DNA from: CAXBMB01 sp052078155
Lineage (GTDB): Bacteria > Pseudomonadota > Alphaproteobacteria > Kiloniellales > DSM-21159
Length of the DNA stretch: 64,000 nucleotides
Reading direction: 5' to 3'
Assembly (NCBI GenBank): GCA_052078155.1
Contig: JBQJBP010000002.1
Coordinates: forward strand, 434,001 to 498,000
In this document: positions 52,274 to 61,778 of the stretch, piece by piece
Layout of the letters: each line of letters starts with the position of its first letter
Numbering within the stretch: position 1 is the first letter of the stretch
Translations under genes and position numbers: made by a program
Notes under the pieces: model-generated
What the model was told of the DNA's origin: nothing
What the model saw: the letters and a program-made list of their open reading frames with translations, nothing else
Database searches by the model: none

Positions 52274-53563
52274 TCAGAGTTTGGGCACACCGCTGGCTGG
52301 AAAAAACAGGCCCTTCAGGCGTCTGGCATTGTTGTTGAAAAACACCGGCGCTTCCGTGCAGAGCAAAAACTCCCGGCGCAGTTGCGCCCAGGCGGAGGCT
52401 TCTGTCTCCTTTCCCTCGCGAACCTGAGGGAACAGGCCCATCCAGTCTGTCTGGACCCGGGCGAACTCACGCCGCTGCAGGTTCGACAGGCTGTGGGGTG
52501 TCTCTCCAGTCCTCAGCCAGTTCAGCAGTGCCTGGAACACCTCAAAAGGCCGCTGCAACTGTCCTTCTCTTACCAGCTGGCTGATTTCAGACTGCGACAG
52601 GTCGATCCGGACAGAGGCGTCGATCACCAGCGCATCCAGTACCTTTTTCACGGCAAAGGGGCCGAACTTGTCTTTGGCGGCATTGCTGGCCAGCAGGAAA
52701 TAGCCATGCGACGGATGGGCCAATTTGATATGAGGCAGATCTTTGGCGAAGGGGACAGCCTGTGCAAAGAGGCGTTCGGTAGTCAGCGACCGATAGGCAG
52801 GAAAGCAGTCAGGGGCCACATGAAGGTCGATGTTAACCACCCCGTCTTCGGAGGCCAGGGGTTGAAAAGAGGCTTCTGAGATAAAGCCCCAGGGTTTGGC
52901 AGGCAAAGGCCTGAATTCGAACCCGTGCGATCGGAAGAGATCAAGGAAAGCCGGCAGGTCCGCCGGACGAATCACCAGATCCAGATCACCGGTTATTCTG
53001 ACATCCGGATCCTGAAAAAGCTGATGCGCCATAGCAAAACCTTTGATGGCGACGGCGTCCAGCCCGGCTGAGTTTATCAGAAGGAGACAGTCCTTTTGCC
53101 GCTGATGATGGTAGCGGTTGAGCAGTCGACTTTGGGTAACCTCTTCCTGAGACAGGCCGCTTTGCGCACCCAGAAGCTGATGGGCCAGAGCCGCGCCGGT
53201 AAACTCACTGAGGCGCTGGGCAAACAGTGCCAAGCCGGGCGGGGGAGGCTGGTTGTCTGTGGTTTCTGTCTCAGTGCCGGACCCTGTTTCCGTCGAGGGG
53301 TTCTGTTGGAAGCCGGTTTGGCGCAGACGCGCTGCCAGATAGTGCCAGCAGGACAGCCAGTTACTCTCCTGACTGGGATCCTCAGAGCGGGAGAGCGGCC
53401 AGTCAGTGCTTTCGGGGTGTAATCGAGAGGAGGTGAAGCGCTCTGTGCGTTGCTTCTGTTCAGGCAGATCTTCCCGCCCGTTGAAAAGAGTCTGGCTCAT
53501 CGTTTTTGGGGAACCGCGTTGTGAGTCCGCAAAGACCGATAAGTCTCTAAGGGCCTGTGTCAT
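52274..53563 (-). CDS. Nucleotidyltransferase-like protein (uncharacterised nucleotidyltransferase family, NTP_transf_5-like)
   Basis: A 429-residue protein. The core AIKGFAMAHQLFQDPDVRIT followed by GDLDLVIRPADLPAFLDLF has the GDLDL catalytic aspartate pair of nucleotidyltransferases, and VVNIDLHVAP a later aspartate. I associate this with the uncharacterised NTase family often found near sugar or peptide clusters. The N-terminal 100 residues are low-complexity. ATG 53563 lies 4 bases after the phosphatase stop; ATG 53509 is an alternative. Substrate unknown. Confidence 0.8.
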   Translation of the reverse strand: MTQALRDLSVFADSQRGSPKTMSQTLFNGREDLPEQKQRTERFTSSRLHPESTDWPLSRSEDPSQESNWLSCWHYLAARLRQTGFQQNPSTETGSGTETETTDNQPPPPGLALFAQRLSEFTGAALAHQLLGAQSGLSQEEVTQSRLLNRYHHQRQKDCLLLINSAGLDAVAIKGFAMAHQLFQDPDVRITGDLDLVIRPADLPAFLDLFRSHGFEFRPLPAKPWGFISEASFQPLASEDGVVNIDLHVAPDCFPAYRSLTTERLFAQAVPFAKDLPHIKLAHPSHGYFLLASNAAKDKFGPFAVKKVLDALVIDASVRIDLSQSEISQLVREGQLQRPFEVFQALLNWLRTGETPHSLSNLQRREFARVQTDWMGLFPQVREGKETEASAWAQLRREFLLCTEAPVFFNNNARRLKGLFFPASGVPKL

Positions 53564-53567
53564 GGCA

Positions 53568-54380
53568 CTAGGCTTTCAGGAAGCTGCGTTGCTCCCCATC
53601 CAGCACCACGGCAGTCAGGTTGCCGCCGTAACAGGCACCGGTGTCGACACCGATCCTGTTGAAGAGGTTATCCGGCTCATCCACCGGAGTGTGGCCGTGG
53701 ACAACAACTTTCTCAAAAGGCTGTTTGGAGCGCACAAAGAGTTCGCGGATCCAGAGCAGGTCAGCTTCCTTTTGAGCGGCCAGCGGGACATTGGGCCGCA
53801 CGCCCGCATGAACAAAAAAGTAGTCGCCCTCGCTGTGGGACAGTGCCAGGGAGGCAAGGAATGTCTGGTGGCTCTTGGGCACTGCTTTGTGCAGTTCGTC
53901 ATGCAGCCACTGGAAGCGGTCACTGCCGTCAGGGGCATCCAGGTAATCCACCCCGTAACTCAGGCAGGTCGCTTCACCGCCGTTCATCAGCCAGGCAGTG
54001 CCCGGTCGGGGATTGGCCAGGAAATGCTCAAAGAAAACTTCGTGATTGCCTTTGAGATAGAGGATCTCAAAGTTCGGCAGAGGGTCGTTCAACAGCAGAT
54101 CGATGACCGCTTTTGATTCCGGACCCCTGTCTACATAATCCCCCAGATAAATCAGCAGCAGGCGTTTGTCCTGGTGTGATTGGGCGTCCGCAATGATCTT
54201 CTCATGCAGTTGCTCAAGCAGATCCACGCGCCCGTGGATATCACCCACCGCGTAGATGCGGGTATCCTGGGGCGTTTTGCTGCCCTGTTGATCTGATTTT
54301 GGGGCTGCTCCCATTGCCCTATGCGATCGCCCTTTTGTGACACTGCCTTCCTCTCCCGGTGAGGCAGCCTGATTGCTCAT
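53568..54380 (-). CDS. Metallophosphoesterase, PP1/diadenosine-tetraphosphatase-like
   Basis: A 270-residue dimetal phosphoesterase with the full motif set: AVGDIHGRVDLLEQ, YLGDYVDRGPESK, LKGNHEVFF, VHAGVRPN and VVHGHTP. Relatives include bacterial serine/threonine phosphatases (PrpA) and ApaH. The N-terminal about 40 residues are low-complexity. It is first of a two-gene minus-strand unit with the nucleotidyltransferase, separated by 4 bases, so the pair may add and remove the same modification, which is speculation. Confidence 0.93.
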   Translation of the reverse strand: MSNQAASPGEEGSVTKGRSHRAMGAAPKSDQQGSKTPQDTRIYAVGDIHGRVDLLEQLHEKIIADAQSHQDKRLLLIYLGDYVDRGPESKAVIDLLLNDPLPNFEILYLKGNHEVFFEHFLANPRPGTAWLMNGGEATCLSYGVDYLDAPDGSDRFQWLHDELHKAVPKSHQTFLASLALSHSEGDYFFVHAGVRPNVPLAAQKEADLLWIRELFVRSKQPFEKVVVHGHTPVDEPDNLFNRIGVDTGACYGGNLTAVVLDGEQRSFLKA

Positions 54381-54386
54381 CTGTTG

Positions 54387-54424
54387 AAACGCAGGATATT
54401 GATGTTCTTGTTAGGCCTGCGTTT
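54387..54424. promoter_or_regulatory. Inverted repeat upstream of the phosphatase gene
   Basis: AAACGCAGG (54387-54395) and CCTGCGTTT (54416-54424) are perfect 9-bp arms with a 20-base loop. The position only 6-7 bases upstream of the ATG means it would sit in the mRNA leader, or act as an operator. Confidence 0.4.
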
Positions 54425-54650
54425 TGTTGCCTTGTTGCTTTTGACCCTACACCCCGCCGATGAAAAAACCAGAAGACTATTTGCTTAAGATCGATTTTCT
54501 TCCGCTTTGACCTGGTGGTTTTTCCCGCAGGGCGATTTTCTTTCTACAGCAGTTACATCTGGGGTGGCGCGTCCTTGATTGCAATCTCTGGAAGAACTCA
54601 AGAGGCTGTCGTGGGATGTTCAAACAGACAGAACAGGGCCGATCAGAAGA

Positions 54651-56837
54651 TCAGTCCGCTTCCCATTTCTTTCGCCCTTCTTTGTTATCCAGATAGTTCA
54701 CCAAGGCGGCGACCACACCGCGATCGTAACTTTTGTTGACTGAATTGAGCAACTGTTCAACTGACTCATCAACAGACAATCCGTCACGGTAGGCGCGTTT
54801 GCTGACCATCCCGATGAAAGCGTTGGCCACAGCCAGCATGCGGGCGGTCAGGATGATCTGCTTTCCTTCCAGGCCCAGCGGGCCGCTGCCGTCAAGTTTC
54901 TCGTAGGCCTGTTTAAGGGTATCAACCACCGGCCCGCTGAAGTTCACTCCTTCCAGCAGATCCGCCCCGGCCATCATGGACTCACGGATGACCTGGTGAT
55001 CATCATCGCTCAGGCGCCCCTGCCGGGTCAGCAGTTCTTCGGGAATGAGAATCTTGCCGATGTTCATGAGCAGGCCGGAGATCCGTGCCGTTTCAATGTC
55101 GGACTGCGGCAGGTCCATTTCTTCCGCCAGGCACTGGCAAAGCTCACCCACATGCTGGGAATGGCCGGCCGAATAGGGGTCGCGGCGATCAACCACGGAC
55201 ACCAGGGTCATGATCAGCTGGTCCATGATCTCTTCACGCCGGGCCCGCTCGCTGAATTCCACGGTCAGATCCCGCTCCACCATCAGCACGGCCTTTGGCA
55301 GGTCTTTGGTGGCAGGCACCGGTACATGGTCGGAGACGATGATCTGTGGTGTGTCACCCTCCCGGTCCAGTTTGACCAGATCGCTGATGGGTTTGTTTTC
55401 AGCCAGAGCCTCTTCGTTCAAGGCCAGGATTCTGTGAGCCGCTGCCGGGCCGATCACCGCCCCAATAGACTTGCCGAGCATATCCTCAGGGCTGCTGCCC
55501 GCCTTCTCTGCGGCTTTGGCGTTGGCAAAATGATAGTGCCCCTTGTCGTCCAGAATGGCGATGGAGGTTGGCTGTTGATCGGTGATAAGGCGCAGAAGAT
55601 CCCGCTGGTAAGCCAGGGCCTCGGCCGCTTCCTGATACAGCCTGGCTGAGCGGGCGGAACGCTGTGACGCGCCGTGGCGCCAGACAAGCAGGATAACGAC
55701 GGCCCCCAGCGCAAGACCCAGCAGCAGATAGATCATCAGCCGGTTCAGCCGGCTTTCGCTGTTGCCCAATGCGTGGTCCGCATCGATTTTTGCGATCAGC
55801 ATCCAGGGGCTGTTGGGGTTTGAGCGACCGGTTGAAAGAACTTCCACCCCGGCATAGTCGGTAACCCGGTGAAAGCCGCCCGGTGATTTCAGTGCTTCGG
55901 CTGCGGCCAGATTTTCAGTGTTAAAGGCCAGTTTGCGGGTGAAGGCCGGGGTTCCGTCTTTCAGGCCGGAGATGTACTCAATGGCCCCGTCCGTCCGCCG
56001 GACCAGAATGATCTCCAGCGCGCGGTTTGAAATGCCGGGTTGCCTGAGCAGGTTCGGCAGGATTTTCGTAACGTCTTTCCGGGCAACGATGTAGCCGATT
56101 TCCTCTCCGGCCACGGGATTGCCCTGAATGGCAAAGATCGGGGCGGCAATAGTCGCCGTGATGGCATCGTCTTCCCTGGAAAGATCAATCAGTTCGCCGC
56201 CGGGTTCGCTGCTGATTCTGTTGCTCAGCAAGGTGGGCTGGAAGGTGTTGGTGCTGACCAGGGTGTTGCCGTCTTTGCCAAGCAGGGCGATGCCGAAGGA
56301 TCCGCCCCGTTCAACATTGGCTTTGATTTCCTGCCGACCGGGACGGGGTTGGTAACCCAGCCTTTCCGCCGTGACCTCCAGCAGGTTGGAGATGTAGTCC
56401 ATCTGGCCTTCAGCATCTTCGACCGCGGCAAGATTGCCTTCAGCGAATTCAATTTCGGTCATCAGCAACTGCAGGGTGACATTGTCCGCGATGCCGGTGA
56501 TTTCCTTGATTTGCTGCTGCAGCCAGCCGTTGGCCGCCGATGCGCGGCTGTCCGCGATAAGAGACAGGCGATCCTGCCAGTTTCTCAATTCCCGTTCTTT
56601 TTCATCCTGCACAAAGGACAAGACCAGAAAAATGCCAACCAGGCCTGCGGCCACTAAAAGACCAAAGAGGCTCAAAAAGCGCCAGTTCAGCAAGCTTTCA
56701 CCCTGATTGTCGCCCTGAACACCTCCTGGAAAATCCGCGTCAGACTGGGGGCTGTCATGTGGGTCATTTTGCGCCATTTTGGGAGACTTTCTGCTGAACA
56801 GACAGAGGTGATCCGGATGAATTTTCGACAGTAACAC
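54651..56837 (-). CDS. Membrane sensor with PAS and degenerate HD-GYP domain
   Basis: A 728-residue inner-membrane protein: helix 1 (about 54-76), a periplasmic sensor region of dCache type (about 77-365), helix 2 (about 366-386), a PAS domain (about 410-530) and an HD-GYP-like domain (about 555-715). The HD motif is replaced: LLMNIGKILIP has Met591-Asn592 where LLHDIGK is normal. HHE is replaced by QAYE (643-646), and GYP reads GPL. Only the first histidine (GHSQHV) remains, so phosphodiesterase activity is unlikely. I infer a c-di-GMP or protein-binding receptor role. The start is GTG 56837 with AAGG upstream; ATG 56777 is possible. Divergent from the LapG-like gene. Confidence 0.85.
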   Translation of the reverse strand: MLLSKIHPDHLCLFSRKSPKMAQNDPHDSPQSDADFPGGVQGDNQGESLLNWRFLSLFGLLVAAGLVGIFLVLSFVQDEKERELRNWQDRLSLIADSRASAANGWLQQQIKEITGIADNVTLQLLMTEIEFAEGNLAAVEDAEGQMDYISNLLEVTAERLGYQPRPGRQEIKANVERGGSFGIALLGKDGNTLVSTNTFQPTLLSNRISSEPGGELIDLSREDDAITATIAAPIFAIQGNPVAGEEIGYIVARKDVTKILPNLLRQPGISNRALEIILVRRTDGAIEYISGLKDGTPAFTRKLAFNTENLAAAEALKSPGGFHRVTDYAGVEVLSTGRSNPNSPWMLIAKIDADHALGNSESRLNRLMIYLLLGLALGAVVILLVWRHGASQRSARSARLYQEAAEALAYQRDLLRLITDQQPTSIAILDDKGHYHFANAKAAEKAGSSPEDMLGKSIGAVIGPAAAHRILALNEEALAENKPISDLVKLDREGDTPQIIVSDHVPVPATKDLPKAVLMVERDLTVEFSERARREEIMDQLIMTLVSVVDRRDPYSAGHSQHVGELCQCLAEEMDLPQSDIETARISGLLMNIGKILIPEELLTRQGRLSDDDHQVIRESMMAGADLLEGVNFSGPVVDTLKQAYEKLDGSGPLGLEGKQIILTARMLAVANAFIGMVSKRAYRDGLSVDESVEQLLNSVNKSYDRGVVAALVNYLDNKEGRKKWEAD

Positions 56838-57032
56838 TCAGCCAACCTTAAGGGAACGTTAAGGCCGCTAAAGCCATACTCGACCGGCTTTGGCTTTACA
56901 TGGCTTTTCGAATGCCAATCTAGTTTAATGGAAGGCGACGGAAGTCTGTCGAACAATGGCAGCGCTTTGGCTCAGCCTGCGGCCAGACTTCAAGCGGATT
57001 GCGAACGGGCAGTTAAGGAACGGGGACTGATT

Positions 57033-57674
57033 GTGATCAGTCGGCGCGAATTTTTACTTTCGGTGATGGCTGGCGGCTGCGCCTTTGCCATTGGGCCGTC
57101 CCTTGCCAATACCCCGAAAACACCTCAACCATCTTTCTTTGGCAGCACGGAGCTGCGGTCTGAAAAACTCTCCCTCTTTCCGAAATGGCGGAACACCCTG
57201 TCCCGTTTTCTCAAGCAGAGAAAGAAGGTGAAGAACTGCACTGGCAGTTGCGACTACGCGACCTGGCAGCGCTTTCTCAAAGACCTGAAAGATAAAGACC
57301 CCATGACTCAGTTGACGGAAGTCAACCGGGAGATGAACTCCAAGCGTTATGTGCTGGACCCGAAAAACTGGGGGGTACCGGATTACTGGTCGACACCATT
57401 TGAGTTTTTCCTCAAGAGCGGCGACTGCGAAGACTATGTCATCATAAAGTACCTTTCATTGCGCAGCCTGGGCTGGAAGCCTGACTCTCTGCGACTGGTG
57501 GTGCTGGAAGATCAAAATCTAAAGCTGATGCATGCGGTCCTGGTGGTCTTCTATCAGGGTAAAACCTATGTTTTGGACAATCAGATCCGGTCGGTCATAT
57601 CGGCAGACAAGATCCGCCACTATCGTCCGGTTTATTCCATTAACGAAAAAGCCTGGTGGAAACACCGCGTTTGA
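57033..57674 (+). CDS. LapG-like transglutaminase/cysteine protease with Tat-type signal
   Basis: A 213-residue protein of the bacterial transglutaminase-like cysteine proteinase (BTLCP/DUF920) family to which LapG belongs. The catalytic triad is visible: Cys132 in SGDCEDYVIIKYL, His167 in LMHAVLVV and Asp182 in VLDNQIRS. LapG cleaves large adhesins at the cell surface under c-di-GMP control. Start GTG 57033 puts a twin-arginine signal (MISRREFLLSVMAGG) at the N-terminus; an ATG at 56928 would extend it by 35 residues. LapG normally uses Sec, so the Tat-like signal is notable. No LapA-type adhesin is in the window. Confidence 0.85.
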   Translation: MISRREFLLSVMAGGCAFAIGPSLANTPKTPQPSFFGSTELRSEKLSLFPKWRNTLSRFLKQRKKVKNCTGSCDYATWQRFLKDLKDKDPMTQLTEVNREMNSKRYVLDPKNWGVPDYWSTPFEFFLKSGDCEDYVIIKYLSLRSLGWKPDSLRLVVLEDQNLKLMHAVLVVFYQGKTYVLDNQIRSVISADKIRHYRPVYSINEKAWWKHRV

Positions 57675-57989
57675 GGTGCTGCCGTTATCTTGTTTCCCGC
57701 CGCAGAAATCCGGTGTCTCTTCGGCATTTGGTCAACCGACAGAATTTAACCGCTTCAGTTTGAGGCCCAGGGCACGTTAGGCTGAACCGTGACAGATCCT
57801 TTCGTCACGTGAAGAGAGTGCTTTGCTGAGTGTGGTATCACGGAGGGGGTCTGCTAACACCATTTGAGCTCAAAGGCTGTTACACGCGACTGGTTATCTC
57901 ACCAAAACCGATAAGACTTGGGACGCTAACGGGATTGATCTGATTGTTTATCTTGCTGGGTAAAGGCGGTCTCGTTAACTATTATCTTC
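57675..57989. other. Intergenic region upstream of the EPS phosphotransferase
   Basis: About 315 bp, AT-richer in its second half (57880-57985), likely the promoter region of the EPS genes. No promoter boxes assigned; no gene seen. Confidence 0.4.
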
Positions 57990-59450
57990 ATGGAAAAACA
58001 CACCACTGACAGGTCCAATGACCGCGAGTTCTTTTTGCTGACATCCTTGCGGATCGGCGATGTCGTGGTGGCTGTGCTTTCCGGATATCTCGCTTATCTG
58101 CTCCGGGGTTCACCCTACATATCCGGCGTTGGTGTGGCTCAGGTCTACTGGGTTGCGCTGATCATCGGCGGACTGCTGACGGGTAATGTCATGCAGGCCA
58201 GCCGGGTTTACCGGGTCTATCTCCTGCGATCTCCGCTGCAGCTGATTGTGCGCACGACGGTGGCCTGGCTTGTTGTATTGCTGATCCTGGCCACGCTTGC
58301 GGTGCTGACCAAAACCTCCTTCAACTACTCCCGTGTCTGGTTTGTGCTTTGGGCGGTTATGGGCCTGGCCGGGTTCCTGATCCTGCGCGTTGCCCTGGCC
58401 GCTCTGGTGGCCCGCTGGGCCCGGGTTGGTCGCCTGCAATCTTCTGCCCTGATCATAGGTGACAGCGAGTTTGCCCACCGTTTGGCCGACCGGCTGCAAG
58501 GGGATCCACGCCTGCACCTGGTCGGGCTGGTGGGCTGTGGCGAATCCTCCGGGCGCGGTCCCCAGGCTGTTGGGGAGCAGACACAAGGATCGAGCGGGAC
58601 AGCATCGCAAGTGGTGGGTGAGTTAACAGACCTGCAGGAACTCATTCGCAGAGATGGCGTTTCCGAAGTCTTTGTCGCCTTGCGTTGGGGGCAGTCAGAG
58701 GTGCTGGCGCAGGTCATGCAGGCTGTAAAAGGTCTGGATGTAGAGGTGCACATCTGTCTGGACACCGCTGTTTGGAACCGCCCCCTGCTGGGTTGGCGCA
58801 GCCACGTTGGTGTGCCCATGCTGGGGGCATGGCGTCGGCCCTTTACGGCCTGGGAGCGAACCGCCAAGGCCATTGAAGATCGAACCGGCGCCTTCTTTCT
58901 GCTTCTGCTGTTTTCGCCTCTGCTGCTGGCGGTGGCCATCCTGATCAAACTGGACAGCAAGGGCCCGGTGTTTTTTCGCCAGCAACGCGCTGGCTATGAA
59001 GGCAAGAGCTTCAGTGTGTTCAAATTCCGGACCATGCGGGTCCAGCAGTCTGAAAAGGATCAGACCGAGGTTACCCAGGCCACAAAGGAAGATCCGCGGG
59101 TGACCCGGGTCGGGCGCTTTCTTCGCCGCACCAGCATCGATGAACTGCCTCAGCTGCTGAATGTTCTCAATGGTGAGATGTCCCTGGTGGGCCCGCGTCC
59201 CCATGCCGTGGAACATGAAGATGGGTTTGCGCGCCAGGCCAGCGAGTACATTGGCCGCTACCGTGTGAAGCCCGGCATCACTGGCTGGGCTCAGATTCAG
59301 GGCTTTCGGGGGGAAGTCGACGACCCCGACAAGATCCGCCGACGGGTCGAAGCCGATCTCTATTACATCGATAACTGGTCCCTGTTTCTTGACATCAAGA
59401 TTCTCTTCATCACGCCCTTCGTCGCCTTTTTTGGCGAAAATGCCTATTGA
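57990..59450 (+). CDS. Undecaprenyl-phosphate sugar phosphotransferase (EPS-initiating)
   Basis: A 486-residue polyprenyl glycosylphosphotransferase that transfers a sugar 1-phosphate (glucose or galactose) to undecaprenyl phosphate to start repeat-unit synthesis. The N-terminal half has four or five membrane helices and a CoA-binding-like domain (ALIIGDSEFAHRLADRLQGD). The C-terminal bacterial sugar transferase domain has RQQRAGYEGKSFSVFKFRTM, RRTSIDELPQLLNVLNGEMS, LVGPRPHA and YRVKPGITGWAQI. This matches the WcaJ/ExoY/PssY type. It opens the EPS locus that continues with a polymerase and a Wzc. Confidence 0.94.
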   Translation: MEKHTTDRSNDREFFLLTSLRIGDVVVAVLSGYLAYLLRGSPYISGVGVAQVYWVALIIGGLLTGNVMQASRVYRVYLLRSPLQLIVRTTVAWLVVLLILATLAVLTKTSFNYSRVWFVLWAVMGLAGFLILRVALAALVARWARVGRLQSSALIIGDSEFAHRLADRLQGDPRLHLVGLVGCGESSGRGPQAVGEQTQGSSGTASQVVGELTDLQELIRRDGVSEVFVALRWGQSEVLAQVMQAVKGLDVEVHICLDTAVWNRPLLGWRSHVGVPMLGAWRRPFTAWERTAKAIEDRTGAFFLLLLFSPLLLAVAILIKLDSKGPVFFRQQRAGYEGKSFSVFKFRTMRVQQSEKDQTEVTQATKEDPRVTRVGRFLRRTSIDELPQLLNVLNGEMSLVGPRPHAVEHEDGFARQASEYIGRYRVKPGITGWAQIQGFRGEVDDPDKIRRRVEADLYYIDNWSLFLDIKILFITPFVAFFGENAY

Positions 59451-59895
59451 GGCCGAGGCATTGTGTCGGGCTGGAGGCCAGGTTTCGCTGTAAAGGAAAC
59501 GGATCGTGACCGCTGACCCCAGAATGGGACGTCGTCTTCAGGGGTCCGGGGGTGGGTTTCAACCAGCGCACCGGCGATTGGCAGGCCAGCGATCTTTCCA
59601 GTCGAAAGCGTCGGTTTCAAAAAGTTTGGCTCTTAACCGATAAGCAGCGGAAAGAGTTAGTAAAACCCCATTCCTTCTGATCCGAAACTATACTAAAGTC
59701 ACTGCGTCCTTAACCTGATGGTTGCAGGGGTTTATTTGTGCTTCGTCGAGAAGCCGGGACTGGATCAGTACTGAGACCTTATTGACTCTTTGCTTGACTG
59801 ATTTGGACCCTTTTTAAGTTTGGGGGAGAGCTGCAGGTGGGTGCGACACTATTCCAGCCGGGCGATGCTCGATTTCAAAGCAAGATGAGTTTGTC
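59451..59895. other. Intergenic region within the EPS locus
   Basis: About 445 bp with no gene. TTGACT and AT-rich blocks near 59780-59820 could be part of a promoter for the polymerase gene, but no matching -10 is convincing. Confidence 0.35.
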
Positions 59896-61347
59896 GTGAC
59901 CACGTTTCTCTATTGGCTCCTGTTGTTCACCGTTGCACTGGCCCCTTTGCCCTTGGGCAGTAACCGGCCCTATGCCTGGAGCCTGTTGGCGCTGCTGATT
60001 GGGTTTCAGCTGATTGCCTGGGGCCTGATGGTCCAGAGCAGACGCATGCCGCTGACGCTGCATCGCCGTCACTGGTTACCGATTGCAGTTCCCTTTGGCC
60101 TGTTTTGTGCCTGGGTGGTCGTGCAGAACGCGAGCTGGACACCCGAGGCCTGGCATCATCCTTTCTGGCAGGAAGCGTCCGCCGCACTGAACGAACCTCT
60201 CGTTGGTGCCATGGGGCTCACGCCCGACGATGCCATGACCACGCTGCTGAGAATTCTGACTTATGCAGGTGTTTTTTGGCTGGCGGTTGCCTATGGGCGA
60301 GATGAAACACGGGCCAGACAAAGCCTGTTAATGGTGGTTCTTGCCGTATCGGCGTACGCTTTGTATGGCCTGTTCAACTACATCAATGGGTTTGAACGCA
60401 TCCTCTGGTACGAAAAGTGGGCATATGGCGATTACCTGACCTCTACCTTCGTGAACAAGAACAGCTATGCGACCTATGCCGGCCTGGGCTTGCTGACCGC
60501 TGTTGGGCTTTTTGCCTATGATATGCGGCGCCGGGTCAGCAGAGGCTTGCCCTTTCATCTGAAGGTTGTGCGCTTTCTCGACAGCCTGAACGGCTGGACC
60601 TGGCTGTCCATTTCCATGATTGTCCTGATCGGCGCGTCCCTGGTGCTGACGGGCTCAAAGGGGGGAATTGTCTCCACCTTTGTTGCGCTGTTTGTATTGC
60701 TGCTGTTTTCTCCCTGGAAAGGCGAACTCTCACGCAAGAAAACTCTGTTCCGCGGTCTGGTCGCCTTTGTGGTGACCTTTGCTGCCATCGCTGTGGTGAT
60801 CAAAGGCATGTCGGTTCTGGGGGATCAGTCCAATGGCGTGTTGCTGGATTACCGGGTCGCGGCGCAGAAGGTGTCGATCGAAGCCATTATGGATGCCCCG
60901 CTTACGGGCCACGGACTGGGCAGTTACGCGGACGTTTTCAACTACTACCGGAATCTGGAATTCGGCACGTCTCTGGCCACGCTGTACCGCGCCCACAACA
61001 GCTATCTTGAACTGGCCATCGAGGTTGGATTGCCTGCCGCGCTGTTGCTCTTCTTTTCTTTGTTCTGGATGGTTCTTCTCTGCCTGCAGGGGCTGGCCCA
61101 GCGGCATCACAACCGGCTTTATCCCCTGATGGGAATTGTCGTGACGGTCCTGGTGGCCGTTCATGCGGTGTTAGATTTCTCCATGCAGATGCCAGGGGTG
61201 GCGGTGACCTACTTCCTGATCATGGGTGTGGCCGTGGCACAAAGCCGCAGCAGCCAGCACAGCAGCAATGGCAAGCAGCGCAGACACAGGCGCCAGCAGG
61301 ATATGGCCTACGAAAGATCCGAGGTCGACACCCTGTCGGCTGGATAA
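59896..61347 (+). CDS. O-antigen ligase/polymerase-like membrane protein (EPS polymerase)
   Basis: A 483-residue membrane protein with ten or more hydrophobic helices and the Wzy/O-antigen ligase pattern: STFVNKNSYATYAGLGLLTAV, VLTGSKGGIVSTFVALFVL and ITG-like GHGLGSYADVFNYYRN, followed by YRAHNSYLELAIEVGLPAALL. The start is GTG 59896. The C-terminus is basic and low-complexity. It follows the initiating phosphotransferase, so it likely polymerises the EPS. It is not closely similar to the ligase-like protein at 50794. Confidence 0.88.
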   Translation: MTTFLYWLLLFTVALAPLPLGSNRPYAWSLLALLIGFQLIAWGLMVQSRRMPLTLHRRHWLPIAVPFGLFCAWVVVQNASWTPEAWHHPFWQEASAALNEPLVGAMGLTPDDAMTTLLRILTYAGVFWLAVAYGRDETRARQSLLMVVLAVSAYALYGLFNYINGFERILWYEKWAYGDYLTSTFVNKNSYATYAGLGLLTAVGLFAYDMRRRVSRGLPFHLKVVRFLDSLNGWTWLSISMIVLIGASLVLTGSKGGIVSTFVALFVLLLFSPWKGELSRKKTLFRGLVAFVVTFAAIAVVIKGMSVLGDQSNGVLLDYRVAAQKVSIEAIMDAPLTGHGLGSYADVFNYYRNLEFGTSLATLYRAHNSYLELAIEVGLPAALLLFFSLFWMVLLCLQGLAQRHHNRLYPLMGIVVTVLVAVHAVLDFSMQMPGVAVTYFLIMGVAVAQSRSSQHSSNGKQRRHRRQQDMAYERSEVDTLSAG

Positions 61348-61778
61348 GAACCTCGTCGGAACGCCATTCTTGGTCAGGCTGTCACTAAAGGGGACTGCAG
61401 CGAAGCCAGATCACCGGTTCATCTGCCATGTACGTTGATCGCCAGGCTTCAATTGCCGGGCCGTCAATCGTCAGGCCTCAACCGAACCAAAGGGTTTACC
61501 TGACGCAGCCGGAACGCTGCCTGAAAACCCTGCGCCAGATCGGTTGATGTGGCTTTTCGCTGGATCACCTCTCAATCACCCCTGAAGCGCCACTCTCTTT
61601 TCCACCGGATGGAAGGTGCCTGCGGGTTTGGGCCCAGCGTAAACCCCCTTTAGGCAAAAGCCCTTCAGGCACAGCGCACGAGCACTGGAGCGTGGGGACA
61701 GGAAGAATGAGGATCTTTGCGGATCATCAGTAGCGGGAGCGCTAAAGGATTTGCCGGATCCCGGCGGTCTGCATCTTC
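61348..61778. other. Convergent intergenic region with degenerate repeat
   Basis: About 430 bp between the convergent polymerase gene and the unknown membrane protein. Bases 61540-61606 (AGATCGGTTGATGTGG, then ACCTCTCAATCACCCCTGAA) look like a decayed copy of the dispersed repeat. No gene and no clear terminator seen. Confidence 0.45.
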
